Assembly: GCF_000335475.2 (NCBI RefSeq)
Contig: NZ_ANAH02000026.1
Span: 62,001-126,000 of the forward strand
Length of the DNA: 64,000 nucleotides
Reading direction: 5' to 3'
Source: Cystobacter fuscus DSM 2262
GTDB lineage: Bacteria > Myxococcota > Myxococcia > Myxococcales > Myxococcaceae
Numbering within the stretch: position 1 is the stretch's first letter; each line of letters opens with the position of its first letter. The notes below the pieces were generated by a model that worked only from the letters and a program-made list of their open reading frames with translations, made no database searches and was not told the DNA's origin. This document shows positions 25,722-34,206 of this stretch, in pieces. Position numbers and translations under genes: made by a program.

Positions 25722-26318
25722 TCATGGCTCGCGAGGCTGGATGAGCCTCCAGGCGAGGGGCATCCACAGGCCGGCGAGGGTTGCCTTGAGCAACCCACCG
25801 GGGAGGAAAGGCAGCAAGCCCTTGCGCAGGGCCGTGGCGAGGTCGAGCGGGGCCGCCACACAGAGCCAGGGCACGCCGATGGCCAGGATGACGAGCTGGC
25901 CAGCGAGGAAGAGCGGGACCGCCTTCCATGCCACCCTGTCCAAGCCGTGCCGCGCCGCGAGGCCCACGAGGAAGGCCGCGGGGATGAAGCCCACCAGGTA
26001 GCCGCCGGTCGGCCCGAGCACCTGTGCCCAGCCGCTGGCCCCCTTGGAATAGAACGGCAGTCCCACCGCCCCGAGCAGGACGTAGGCGAGCTGCCCGGCC
26101 ATGCCACGCACGGGCCCGAGCGCGGCGGCCATGAGGACGACCGCGAGCGTCTGGCCCGTGATCGGCACCGGGGAGCCCGGCACCTCGATGGCGACCTGCG
26201 CGAGCAACGCGGTGAACAGCGCGGCGCCAAGCACGAGCGCCCCATCATGGACGCGCGTGCGTGCGAAGACGTCGGCCAGGACGCGAGGCGGTGGAGAACC
26301 AGAGGGGCGTGGAGACAC
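25722..26318 (-). CDS. bioY: Biotin transporter BioY
   Basis: A 198-residue inner-membrane protein with six predicted helices and the BioY signature: PGSPVPITGQTLAVVLMAAALGP near the N-terminus, YVLLGAVGLPFYSKG, and GPTGGYLVGF. BioY is the substrate-binding S component of the biotin ECF transporter. No bioM/bioN ATPase or transmembrane genes adjoin it, so it either works alone or shares an energising module encoded elsewhere. The start is a GTG. It lies between the GST gene and the WD40-like gene on the same strand, with no functional link apparent. Confidence 0.92.
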   Translation of the reverse strand: MSPRPSGSPPPRVLADVFARTRVHDGALVLGAALFTALLAQVAIEVPGSPVPITGQTLAVVLMAAALGPVRGMAGQLAYVLLGAVGLPFYSKGASGWAQVLGPTGGYLVGFIPAAFLVGLAARHGLDRVAWKAVPLFLAGQLVILAIGVPWLCVAAPLDLATALRKGLLPFLPGGLLKATLAGLWMPLAWRLIQPREP

Positions 26319-26424
26319 GAACCGATGCTCAGCGAAGAGGAGCTCCGATGCAAGACGTCAGCGAGCCCGGGGAACGTGAGCCGCTCCAGGCCCTGCCTGT
26401 CGTTGGCATGCAGGGTTCGATCCT

Positions 26425-27078
26425 TCAGCCGGTCGATGGCTTGCCGGTGTAAACCGCCAGTTGAGCGTCGAAGGCTCGCTTGTAGGCGGGCCGCGCTTCG
26501 CCGCGGGCGACATGAGCGGCCAGGTTCGGGTATTCGTCCAGAATGCCCGATGATTTCAGCCTGAGCAGCACCGACACCATCATCAGGTCGCCCGCGCTGA
26601 ACGCACCATCGAGCCAATCGGCATCGCCCAGACGATCGGAAAGTTGTTTCAACCGGTTTCGGACACGCTCCTCGACCAGAGGCAGGCGCTCCGCATGCCA
26701 GGGCTTGTCGCCCTCCAGCAGCCTGGCGGTTTCGAGTTCAAGGATCGGCGGCTCCACCGTGTTGAGCGCGGCAAACATCCAGGTGATCGCGCGCGCCCGC
26801 GCGTTGGCATCCTTCGGCAGCAGACCCGCATGGCGCTGGGCGATGTGGAACACGATCGCCCCTGTCTCGAACAGGGCGAGCTCGCCTTCCTCATAGGTCG
26901 GAATCTGGCCGAACGGATGAAGCGCCAGATGCGCGGGTTCCTTCATCGCACGAAACGAAACAAGGCGAACCTGGTAGGGTTGGCCCACTTCCTCGAGCGC
27001 CCAGCGAACGCGCGTATCACGCGCCAGTCCCTTGCCGCCATCGGGTGAGCGTTCAAAGGCGGTAATGGTGATGGTCAT
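26425..27078 (-). CDS. Glutathione S-transferase family protein
   Basis: A 217-residue two-domain protein. The N-terminal thioredoxin-like half carries RDTRVRWALEEVGQPYQVR, the glutathione-contacting cis-Pro region HPFGQIPTYEEG, and FETGAIVFHIAQRH. The C-terminal all-helical half includes WLDGAFSAGDLMMVSVLLR, the conserved GST N-capping box. GSTs conjugate glutathione to electrophiles or act as isomerases in the cytoplasm. The ATG start is preceded by a GGAGGAGCC-type site. Codon usage is slightly less GC-rich than in neighbours, which may reflect transfer from another proteobacterium. Confidence 0.9.
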   Translation of the reverse strand: MTITITAFERSPDGGKGLARDTRVRWALEEVGQPYQVRLVSFRAMKEPAHLALHPFGQIPTYEEGELALFETGAIVFHIAQRHAGLLPKDANARARAITWMFAALNTVEPPILELETARLLEGDKPWHAERLPLVEERVRNRLKQLSDRLGDADWLDGAFSAGDLMMVSVLLRLKSSGILDEYPNLAAHVARGEARPAYKRAFDAQLAVYTGKPSTG

Positions 27079-27244
27079 CGAGAGGCTCCTCCTTGGCGAG
27101 AATCATCGGCTGCGTGGTGTTGAAGCTCAAGACCCCCAAGAACCCCAGCGTGGCGTCAGGACGGGGTACAGCGAACCGTTACGTGACAAACATCGTAATC
27201 CTCATTACCTTGAGAAGACCTGAAGACAAGGGAGGGGCTCGAGG

Positions 27245-28321
27245 ATGTTCCAGCGTGCATGGATGAATGAAAGGCGGAAACGACGGACCATGGGAATCGT
27301 CGCCTTGGGGGCGCTCCTGGTTGTCGGCGGGGCGTCCATGGGGGATGCCTCGGCAACGACTTCAACGACGACCGCCCCATCCGCACCGTCGACGACCACG
27401 GCATCCAGTTCCGGGAACACGTTTCCTGATCGTTGGAGTGTCGGTGCGCCGGGGGTCGGAACGTACAGCCAAACCGACGCCCATCTTCCGGTGCCGGCCG
27501 GCTACACGGAGATCTCACCACCCAACGGCGAATACGACCTCTATGACTGCGGATCCGTTGTACTCGACCACGTCTACATCCGCGGATTCATCTACCTCGG
27601 AACGAACTGCTCGGGCACGGTGACGATCAAGAACTCGATCATCGCGCCTCCCGCGGGTACCAACCAACGGAGCATCCTCAACAACTCGAACGGTGGACTC
27701 ACGCTCAACATCATGGACACCACCATTCGTCCGGAACCCGTGCCGTTCGGCGGAACCAACGCCGCCCTCACGGATCACGCCACGAACGGATGCGCTCCGA
27801 ACTGCTACATCAACATGAACCGTGTGGACGTGGCGAACAGTGGTGGCATGTGTCTCTGCGGGGAGAACACCATCATTGAGAACAGCTGGTTGCACGACAA
27901 CTACATCGCTCACCTGGCCGATCCATCGGAGGCTCACACGGGTGGTGTGTTCCCGTACGGCGGTAGCGGTCCGGTCACTATTCGGAACAACCGTCTTGAG
28001 CCGGGCTTCAATGCCGGGACCGGGCAACCCGTGAACAACTACTGGCAGGCGATCACCGCGGTGCTGTTCACGCAGGGAACCGGTGGCACGGTGTTGCGCA
28101 ACTACGTCGCCGAGGGCAACTTCATCTCTCTCGGGGCATTCGACGTGGGGGTCGAGAACGGTGAAGGCCTCGTCTTTCGCAACAACGTGTTCGGTCCGAA
28201 CCACTGGGGAGAGACCACGACGTGTAGCACGAGCTGCGGCGTCACCTACGCCGACTGGTCGGGCAACGTCAAGGGAGATATCAACGGCGTGAAGACTTCC
28301 GTGGTGGTGCCGCACCCGTAA
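27245..28321 (+). CDS. Secreted right-handed parallel beta-helix protein
   Basis: A 358-residue exported protein. The N-terminus has a basic stretch, a hydrophobic core (GIVALGALLVVGGASM) and a cleavage region at DASA, followed by a Thr/Ser/Ala-rich linker. The rest is a ladder of short beta-strands typical of pectate-lyase-like right-handed helices: VTIKNSII, LNIMDTTI, NRVDVANSGGM, NTIIENSWLHDNYI, and VTIRNNRLEPG. Four or more Cys residues (CAPNCY, MCLC) may form disulphides. No clear lyase catalytic residues are evident. GGGAGGGG precedes the ATG. It may bind or cleave polysaccharide; function is unproven. Confidence 0.75.
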   Translation: MFQRAWMNERRKRRTMGIVALGALLVVGGASMGDASATTSTTTAPSAPSTTTASSSGNTFPDRWSVGAPGVGTYSQTDAHLPVPAGYTEISPPNGEYDLYDCGSVVLDHVYIRGFIYLGTNCSGTVTIKNSIIAPPAGTNQRSILNNSNGGLTLNIMDTTIRPEPVPFGGTNAALTDHATNGCAPNCYINMNRVDVANSGGMCLCGENTIIENSWLHDNYIAHLADPSEAHTGGVFPYGGSGPVTIRNNRLEPGFNAGTGQPVNNYWQAITAVLFTQGTGGTVLRNYVAEGNFISLGAFDVGVENGEGLVFRNNVFGPNHWGETTTCSTSCGVTYADWSGNVKGDINGVKTSVVVPHP

Positions 28322-28355
28322 GGCTTGAGAACGGCGTATGCGTATAGGATGTCCT

Positions 28356-28435
28356 CAGCAGCTTCCTGAACGTCTTCAGGTAGTCCGGCCAGGCCACGAG
28401 CAGTCCCTCGGGATCGGCCACTTCCCCCGCTGCAT
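28356..28435 (-). pseudogene. 80-bp relic of the HEAT-repeat lipoprotein gene
   Basis: GCAGCTTCCTGAACGTCTTC through GGCCACTTCCCCCG matches 21679-21757, inside the HEAT-lipoprotein gene at 21058-22179, with only a few differences and in the same orientation. It begins just after the recurring word TGCGTATAGG (28339-28348). It encodes part of the YLKTFWKL region only. Confidence 0.7.
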
Positions 28436-28493
28436 GAGGGCATCAGCGCCACGGATGAAGGCGGGAGACTTCGCCCTTCCCCGGGAGGCGCCA

Positions 28494-29396
28494 CTACGGC
28501 AGGGCCGAGGGAACGTCTGGTGTACAGACCGTGGGGCCATCCGGAGGGCCCGTGCATTTGAATCCCTCGTCACACTCCGCGCGGCCATCGGGTGAACACC
28601 GCGCGAGGCATTGGTTGTCTTCACAGACACTGCCCTCGGGGCACGGAGGCGTTCCCTCGAGACCACAGGTCTGGGTGCACTGCATCCACACCTCCCGCGC
28701 GGGTTGAGGATAGGCACTCACCGAGCAGTACTGGCCGGGACCACAGGGCTCGGATTGACAGTTCCCTCCGTGGACCTTCGCGCAGATGGAACGCTGACCT
28801 CCCACGCCAATGCACCACTGCCCCTCGGGGCAGGCGCGTCCCTCGCAGGTAGGCTGGCAGGCCGCGCCCGCGCGGGCCTCTTCACAGAAGAACCCCTCGG
28901 GACAGGTGGACGGGTCGCCCGGCGTGCAAGGACGGCCACACCGTTCATGGCAGAGGAGTCCTCGCTCGCAGCCATACTCTGGATCCCGAGTCCAGGCGCG
29001 ACACACCTCCCCTTCTTGCCTGAGGCCCACCGCCGAGCAGGCCCGGATCAACTCCTGCCGTTGGCGCACCGGATATGTCTGGCAGGAGAAGCCCTCCGGA
29101 CAATGCTTGTCGGTTACGCAGCGGCTGTCCACGCAGTATCGGGACTCCAGCGTCGGGGTGGAGAAGCAGCGCAGTCGGGGATCGCAATCGCCGTGGGTGC
29201 GGCACTCGCGGCCATAGGTCAGGGTGCCTTCCCGCTCCTCGGGCGGGAGCATGGGAACGAGCGCGAGCGTGGGAGTTCTTGACGCGCGCGAGGAATGGCT
29301 TCCGGGCAGCGAAGAGAAAAGCCACAGCAGAGGCAACGGCAGGAGGATGCCACCGAGGACCACGAGCCATGTCCTGAGCCGTCCATCCTCTCGCAC
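28494..29396 (-). CDS. Membrane-anchored or secreted Cys-rich protein
   Basis: A 300-residue protein. From the GTG at 29396 a single hydrophobic segment (TWLVVLGGILLPLPLLWLF) serves as anchor or signal. The remainder is packed with disulphide-type Cys spacing: ECRTHGDCDPRLRCF, CVTDKHCPEGFSC, ERGLLCHERCGRPC and later similar units, like the Dickkopf/EB-like Cys-rich repeats common in myxobacterial exported proteins. The start was placed at 29396 since it lies 1 base after the stop of the small gene upstream, giving coupled translation; a longer frame to 29531 overlaps that gene. A structural or adhesive extracellular role is likely; no enzymatic motif is visible. Confidence 0.75.
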   Translation of the reverse strand: MREDGRLRTWLVVLGGILLPLPLLWLFSSLPGSHSSRASRTPTLALVPMLPPEEREGTLTYGRECRTHGDCDPRLRCFSTPTLESRYCVDSRCVTDKHCPEGFSCQTYPVRQRQELIRACSAVGLRQEGEVCRAWTRDPEYGCERGLLCHERCGRPCTPGDPSTCPEGFFCEEARAGAACQPTCEGRACPEGQWCIGVGGQRSICAKVHGGNCQSEPCGPGQYCSVSAYPQPAREVWMQCTQTCGLEGTPPCPEGSVCEDNQCLARCSPDGRAECDEGFKCTGPPDGPTVCTPDVPSALP

Positions 29397-29397
29397 G

Positions 29398-29559
29398 TCA
29401 GGGCCCACACTCGGGATGGCAGACGTCCGGCGTCTTCTCCCGCCATCCGGCCTCGACATCCTTCGCCAATGCTCTGTCGATGCGGCCGCCCTTCCTCCAC
29501 GTCTCGGGGCCTGCCGTACAGAGAGCGACAAGAACCAGGAACGTCACTGAACGCCTCAT
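29398..29559 (-). CDS. Small secreted protein with C-terminal Cys pair
   Basis: A 53-residue ORF from the ATG at 29559: MRRSVTFLVLVALCTAG is a good signal peptide, then a helical charged part (DRALAKDVEAGWREK) and a C-terminal CHPEC. An AGGTAGG-type site lies upstream. It ends 1 base before the GTG of the Cys-rich gene, so the two form a coupled pair. I know no family name. Confidence 0.55.
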   Translation of the reverse strand: MRRSVTFLVLVALCTAGPETWRKGGRIDRALAKDVEAGWREKTPDVCHPECGP

Positions 29560-29572
29560 GTGTTCGAGCCTA

Positions 29573-29661
29573 CCTGTTTTTTCCGCCCTGGGTGGGCCGC
29601 TTGGGCCCGCGTGTGCCCAGACGGGCTGCACGGCCCTTGGGAAATCCAACTGTCGTACTAG
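29573..29661. mobile_element. Possible element end or hairpin-rich scrap
   Basis: This GC-rich stretch, read on the minus strand, begins CTAGTACGACAGTTGGATTT. It shares the CTAGTACGAC terminal word with one end of the 91-bp element at 12447, and it contains a CTTGGGC/GCCCAAG-type inverted repeat. It overlaps the stop of the P450 gene by a few bases. It may be one end of a related transposable element. Confidence 0.35.
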
Positions 29662-30854
29662 ACGCGCGAGCGGAGGGGGATGTAGCGGAGCGGCAGCGCG
29701 ATGGGGCCCCGTGTCGTGAGCGCGCATTGGTATTGAAGGTCGTCCGAGACACGTTCGACCCGCTGGAAGCGCGCGAGCAGCGTCTCGAGAACGAGCCGAC
29801 TCTCCATGCGAGCGAGCATCGCGCCGACGCAGAAATGAGCGCCCTGGCCAAAAGCCAGGACGCCCTGCGTGTTGCGCTTCAGATCGAACCGATCCGGATC
29901 CGGGAACTTCCGCTCGTCCCGATTGGCCGAGCCCAGCATCGGGAACACCAGCGCGCCCGCGGGCAGGGTCACGCCCGCGAGCGTGGTCTCGGCGGACGTG
30001 AGCCGGGGAATGCCCTGGCCGGGACTCTCGTAGCGGAGCATCTCCTCGATGAACGGCGGAATCAGGGAGGGCTCGGCTTGCAAGCGCTCCATCATCTCGG
30101 GATGCGCGGCGAGGAAGACGAGCGAGTTGCCGAGGAGATTCGTCGTGGATTCCAGTCCGGCGATCAGCAGCAGGATGAGGAAGTCGGTGATCTCGGCGTC
30201 CGACAACCGTTGTCCCTCCACCTCCGCGCGGAGCAATTCGCTCACCGTGTCGTCCGTCGGCGTCCGACGCCGCGCCTCGATCACCTCTCGCACATACCCG
30301 GTCACCTTCGCGACGGTGCCCCGGACCCGCTCGGCGACCTCGGGGCTCGGAGGCGTGGGGGTGACCGAGATCAAGTCATCCGACCACTGCTTGAAATAGG
30401 GAAGGAGCTCCTCATCGAGCCCGAGGATGTTGCTGATGGCGGACGCGGGCAGCGGCAGCGCCATTTTCTGAACGAAGTCAGCGCCCTCCACGAGCCCGTC
30501 CGCGAGCTTTTCGGCGGTGGCGCGCACGCGCGGTTCCATCCTGGCGATGGCGTCAGGTCCGAAGGCGCGGAAGACAAGGCCGCGCAGGCGTGTGTGCTGC
30601 GGCGGATCCGTGGCAATCATTGAATTGGCGATGGGATTGTAGCCGACCCAGGGCGGCTGCCACGCCGCCTTGAAGCCCCCCGAGGAGAAGAGGGAGTGAT
30701 TCTTGAGCACGTAGAGCACGTCTTCGTAGCGAGTCACTGCCCAGATTCCATTGGGCTCGACCTGGCAGACCGGGCTCCGGCGCCGGAGCTCCGCGTAATG
30801 TGGATAGGGATTCGCCAGGAACTCGGGATCCAACAGGTTGATGGAATGAGTCAC
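29658..30854 (-). CDS. Cytochrome P450
   Basis: A soluble 398-residue bacterial P450. The I-helix oxygen-binding motif is AGLEST, the ExxR pair lies in EEMLRY, and the haem-binding loop is FGQGAHFCVG with the cysteine ligand near residue 345. The N-terminus NLLDPEFLANPYPHYAELR is typical of class I enzymes that need separate ferredoxin and reductase, none of which is adjacent. It hydroxylates or epoxidises an unknown small molecule. The start is a GTG preceded by GGAGA. It is divergent from the sugar dehydrogenase gene. Confidence 0.93.
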   Translation of the reverse strand: MTHSINLLDPEFLANPYPHYAELRRRSPVCQVEPNGIWAVTRYEDVLYVLKNHSLFSSGGFKAAWQPPWVGYNPIANSMIATDPPQHTRLRGLVFRAFGPDAIARMEPRVRATAEKLADGLVEGADFVQKMALPLPASAISNILGLDEELLPYFKQWSDDLISVTPTPPSPEVAERVRGTVAKVTGYVREVIEARRRTPTDDTVSELLRAEVEGQRLSDAEITDFLILLLIAGLESTTNLLGNSLVFLAAHPEMMERLQAEPSLIPPFIEEMLRYESPGQGIPRLTSAETTLAGVTLPAGALVFPMLGSANRDERKFPDPDRFDLKRNTQGVLAFGQGAHFCVGAMLARMESRLVLETLLARFQRVERVSDDLQYQCALTTRGPIALPLRYIPLRSRV

Positions 30855-31156
30855 GGTCTCTCCTTCGGGGGTGCGGTTTGCGAGCGCCCCCCAGACTCTA
30901 GGTGGAATGGGGACCCTGGTTGAAGGGGCGTGGCGTCCTCCAGCCAGGGTAGAGCTCGCCCCGGAGTTTGTCCGCGCGCGAGGGCACTGGCGATGCCTTC
31001 CGCCGCCCCCCCGGGCCGCCTCTGCCCGGGAGGAGCAGGCCCCGTGTGTCATCTGTTCAACCGTGTGTTACCTCGATGGCGATTGGCGTTTTTGTCACTT
31101 ACGGAGCGTGCGGGTCCGTTATAACTTGGCTCTCCACCTTTGCGGGAGTTCCCATC
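30855..31156. promoter_or_regulatory. Divergent promoter region between P450 and sugar dehydrogenase
   Basis: This 302-bp gap separates two divergent genes and must hold both promoters. I see the GCGGGAG ribosome site 11 nt before the plus-strand ATG and GGAG before the P450 start, but no clear operator. No gene is present. Confidence 0.45.
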
Positions 31157-32314
31157 ATGCCATCTCTTCGTACATCATTGCTCTCCCTCGCCTTCCTCGC
31201 CGCCTGCGGCGACGCGACGAGCGCCGACCCTCGCGACCTGGATTCCGACAGCCCGGAGAGCCTCCCCGAGGCGATCGCCGCGGGCTTCTCCATCACCGAG
31301 GTCGCGGATTTCAATTCGCCCTGGGCGATGACCTTCCTGCCGGACGGCCGGATGCTGGTAACCGAGAAGGCGGGAACGCTCCACCTCGTCTCGGCGGACG
31401 GAACGCAGCGCAAGACCGTCACCGGCACGCTCCCCGTGTCCAGCGCGGGTCAGGGCGGACTGCTGGACGTGGTGATCCATCCCCAGTTCGCGCAGAACCG
31501 GCTCGTCTACTTCAGCTACTCCGAGTCGCGCTCAACCGGCAAGGGCGTGGCGCTCGCGCGGGGCACCTTCACCGACGGCACCTCGCCCTCGCTGGCCAAC
31601 GTGCAGGTCATCTTCCGGGCCACGCCGTATGTGAGCGGAGATGGCCACTTCTCCGGCCGCATCGCCTTCTCTTCCGACGGCAAGCTGTTCTTCACCAACG
31701 GAGATCGGCAGAAGTTCGATCCCGCCCAGGACCCCACCGCCACGCTCGGCAAGGTGCTGCGCCTCAATGACGATGGCACCCCCGCCGCGGGCAACCCGCT
31801 GGCCGCCCGGGGCTTCCACCCCGCCGTCTGGTCCTATGGCCACCGCAACCTGCTCGGCCTCGCCTTCGACGCGAGCGGCAACCTGTGGGAGCAGGAGATG
31901 GGTCCCCAGGGCGGCGACGAGGTGAACCTCATCCAGCCCGGCCTCAACTACGGCTGGCCCAACGCCTCCAACGGCAGCCACTACGACGGCCGTGACATCC
32001 CCGACCACCGCGCGGGCGACGGCTACGAGGCTCCCAAGGTGTGGTGGAACCCCGTCATCTCGCCCGGCGGCTTGATGGTCTACTCGGGCAAGCTCTGGCC
32101 GGAGTGGAAGGGCGACCTGTTCATCGGCGGCCTGTCCAGCCAGTCGCTGGTGCGCGTCGACCTGAACGGCACCGCGGCGGCCAAGGGTAACCAGTGGAGC
32201 ATGAACAGCCGCATCCGCGAGGTCGAGGAGGGTCCGGACGGCAGCATCTGGCTGCTCCAGGACGGCCAGAGCGGCTCCCAGGGCAAGCTCCTGCGGCTGC
32301 GTCCCGCCCCCTGA
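31157..32314 (+). CDS. PQQ-dependent soluble sugar (aldose) dehydrogenase-like lipoprotein
   Basis: A 385-residue lipoprotein (lipobox FLAAC) of the GSDH/YliI beta-propeller family. Family signatures are FNSPWAMTFLPDGRMLVTEK, GQGGLLDVVIHPQF, GHFSGRIAFSSDGKLFFTNGD, SYGHRNLLGLAFD, and MGPQGGDEVNLIQPGLNYGW. The conserved His and Arg of the active site and PQQ pocket are present. Such enzymes oxidise aldoses to lactones in the periplasm using PQQ and calcium. The ATG chosen opens the signal peptide; an upstream in-frame start lies in non-coding DNA. Confidence 0.9.
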   Translation: MPSLRTSLLSLAFLAACGDATSADPRDLDSDSPESLPEAIAAGFSITEVADFNSPWAMTFLPDGRMLVTEKAGTLHLVSADGTQRKTVTGTLPVSSAGQGGLLDVVIHPQFAQNRLVYFSYSESRSTGKGVALARGTFTDGTSPSLANVQVIFRATPYVSGDGHFSGRIAFSSDGKLFFTNGDRQKFDPAQDPTATLGKVLRLNDDGTPAAGNPLAARGFHPAVWSYGHRNLLGLAFDASGNLWEQEMGPQGGDEVNLIQPGLNYGWPNASNGSHYDGRDIPDHRAGDGYEAPKVWWNPVISPGGLMVYSGKLWPEWKGDLFIGGLSSQSLVRVDLNGTAAAKGNQWSMNSRIREVEEGPDGSIWLLQDGQSGSQGKLLRLRPAP

Positions 32315-32423
32315 GCCACCCGCGCTCCGCGGCGGAGGGCGGGGCTCGACTCGCACCTGGGTGATGGCCTCACCTGGGTGCGGAGTTCGGGACTGCACCC
32401 TCCGGCAATGTTAAGTTCATCAC

Positions 32424-33506
32424 ATGCCCCCTCCATTTCTGGTTCGCGGTCAGGATGTGAGTCAGCTTCTCCATGGATCCCTTCCCGCTCATGACTCGTT
32501 GTACTCGGTCATGTATTCGGCACGGGCGCCCCTGATGGAGACGCTCCGAACGCATTGGGACACGAATCACCAGGGTTCGACGCCCATGGGGGGAACCTAC
32601 CGGCCCGCGCTCGCGGCGTTTTCGGCGCTGGAGGGATGGTGGGGAGCGTCCTATGGAGATCGGGAACTGGCGCGAGCCATGTTCGCCAGTCCTCGCGCGG
32701 CCGACATGGCGAACATCGTGGGTCATCCCACCGCCGACGCGTTCGCGGCCGCGTTCGAGGCCGCGCGGGACGAGGCCTTCTATGTCTTTGCCCAGCCCCT
32801 CTCCATCAACGTCCTCAACGGCTTTTCCTTCAAGGCGACCTATCTCCATCAGGACGTCGAGCGGCTCTTTACCCAGTTGCCGCACTTCCAGAACCCCAAC
32901 GTCCTGCGCTTCCGCGTGATGGAGACGGCACGCATCATGCTCCGCCTCCTCTGGGGCAACATGAATGGACTGTGGCGCGGCGTCTACGAGAGGCGCACCC
33001 TGCTCACCACCCTGCTGCTGGGCATGATGCACAACCGCCTGCTCCGCCAGCATTCCCACCAGGGAAGGCCGCTCTACAATCAAAGTGGCGTGGCCTTCAC
33101 GCTGCTGACCTTCGCCTATGCACCCGCGCAGGCCTGGCGTGACAAACAAGCCCAGATGCCTCAGGGCTACGGCTTCAACGAGGACCAGTGGTACTACTTC
33201 TGGCGGATCTTCGGCTCACTCCTGGGTCTGCATTCACAGCTCATTCCGCACAACCACGATGAGGCCCAGGAGATGTGGTACCAGTTCTTCGCCAATGGCA
33301 TCTGCCGGGGCAATCCCCACTCACTGGATTACCGGCAGCCCGGCTTCAGCTCCCTCAACGTGGGCCTGAACAATGCCTTCAACGCCGCGAACAACGTGGC
33401 ACCCGACAAGATGACGACCCTCGACCTGCTCTCCTTCTTCCCCTCCTGGCTGGTCACCCAGGTGAGGAACCACCCGCGGTGGAGGGAGTTCCGAAAGGGG
33501 CGGTAG
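32424..33506 (+). CDS. MpaB-like (DUF2236) oxygenase family protein, tentative
   Basis: A 360-residue protein without signal peptide. The core (MANIVGHPTADAF to RVMETARIMLRLLWG, then NQSGVAFTLLTFAYAPAQAW, YYFWRIFGSLLG and PHNHDEAQEMWYQ) resembles the DUF2236/MpaB oxygenase group that includes latex-clearing protein, where conserved His residues bind haem and a W-R-x-x-G-x-L-L-G segment is typical. Here that segment is FWRIFGSLLG. His residues occur at HNRLLRQHSH and HNHDE. Substrate unknown. The start has a poor ribosome site. Confidence is moderate as the similarity is judged by eye. Confidence 0.6.
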   Translation: MPPPFLVRGQDVSQLLHGSLPAHDSLYSVMYSARAPLMETLRTHWDTNHQGSTPMGGTYRPALAAFSALEGWWGASYGDRELARAMFASPRAADMANIVGHPTADAFAAAFEAARDEAFYVFAQPLSINVLNGFSFKATYLHQDVERLFTQLPHFQNPNVLRFRVMETARIMLRLLWGNMNGLWRGVYERRTLLTTLLLGMMHNRLLRQHSHQGRPLYNQSGVAFTLLTFAYAPAQAWRDKQAQMPQGYGFNEDQWYYFWRIFGSLLGLHSQLIPHNHDEAQEMWYQFFANGICRGNPHSLDYRQPGFSSLNVGLNNAFNAANNVAPDKMTTLDLLSFFPSWLVTQVRNHPRWREFRKGR

Positions 33507-33526
33507 GCCTCTCGCGGGAGTGGAGG

Positions 33527-34084
33527 TCAGGCGCACCTCATGCCATCGAAGAACATCGCGATCAGGCGCCGGATGCGGGCCGGGTCGCCCGGGGCGGCCA
33601 GGGCGACCGCGGTGACGATGCAGACGACATCGTCGAGCAGGACGTCGCGCTTGATGACGCGCTCTCGCTTCGCCCGGGCCAGCAGCCGCTCACCCTCCTG
33701 CGTTGTCGCGTGGCAGCCCGGCGTGCCGCTCCGCAGCACCACTCCAATCGAGGTGGCCAGCCCGCGGTAGAGGCCCGCCGAGGTGACGAGCTGCTCGATG
33801 TAGCTCGCCAGCGCTTCGGCCGCGTCGCCCTCCTCCCCTTCGCGTGACTGGCTCGCCCGCGCGATCTCCAGCAGACGCTCGTCGCACGCGGCCGCCAGCA
33901 GCGCCTCCCGCGAGGGGAAGTGCCGGTAGAGCGTGCCGATGCCGACCTTCGCGTGCCGGGCGATGTCCTCGAACGAGGCGTCGGCGCCACGCTCGGAGAA
34001 GACCTCGTGGGCGGCGGTCAGCAGCCGCGCCCGGTTGCGCGCGGCGTCGGCCCGCAGGGGGCGCTCTTCGGGACGTTTCTCCAT
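33527..34084 (-). CDS. TetR/AcrR-family repressor
   Basis: A 185-residue regulator. The N-terminal helix-turn-helix is canonical: LRADAARNRARLLTAAHEVF, then SFEDIARHAKVGIGTLYRHF. The C-terminal ligand domain is of the group with Cys residues in GCHATTQEGERLLARAKR. I chose the ATG at 34084 since AAGGGAG lies 9 nt upstream; the ATG at 34093 abuts that site. It is divergent from the NmrA gene, with two look-alike palindromes between them, so it very probably represses both itself and that gene and is released by a small ligand. Confidence 0.9.
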   Translation of the reverse strand: MEKRPEERPLRADAARNRARLLTAAHEVFSERGADASFEDIARHAKVGIGTLYRHFPSREALLAAACDERLLEIARASQSREGEEGDAAEALASYIEQLVTSAGLYRGLATSIGVVLRSGTPGCHATTQEGERLLARAKRERVIKRDVLLDDVVCIVTAVALAAPGDPARIRRLIAMFFDGMRCA

Positions 34085-34116
34085 CTCGTTCATCTCCCTT
34101 GCGAACCGGAGGCTAC

Positions 34117-34134
34117 CTCCGTATTCAATCGGAG
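34117..34134. promoter_or_regulatory. TetR-type operator 1
   Basis: CTCCGTATTCAATCGGAG is an imperfect palindrome with 5-bp CTCCG/CGGAG arms in the TetR-NmrA divergent region. It starts 35 bp before the near-identical second site, so it is likely bound by the adjacent repressor. Confidence 0.65.
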
Positions 34135-34151
34135 CATTTTCCGGAGGGTTC

Positions 34152-34169
34152 CTCCGTATTTAACCGGAG
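34152..34169. promoter_or_regulatory. TetR-type operator 2
   Basis: CTCCGTATTTAACCGGAG repeats the first operator with two changes, CTCCG/CGGAG arms kept. Its position about 40 bp before the NmrA-like start would block that promoter. Confidence 0.65.
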
Positions 34170-34206
34170 TCACCTTCCGTTCCTATCACTACACGAGGGA
34201 GCGACC

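Noticed and set aside
24692-26617. 641-codon frame joining the WD40-like protein with upstream sequence
   Set aside because: The upstream part runs antisense-like through the BioY and GST genes, in another frame of the same strand. Only the last 318 codons have WD40 character.
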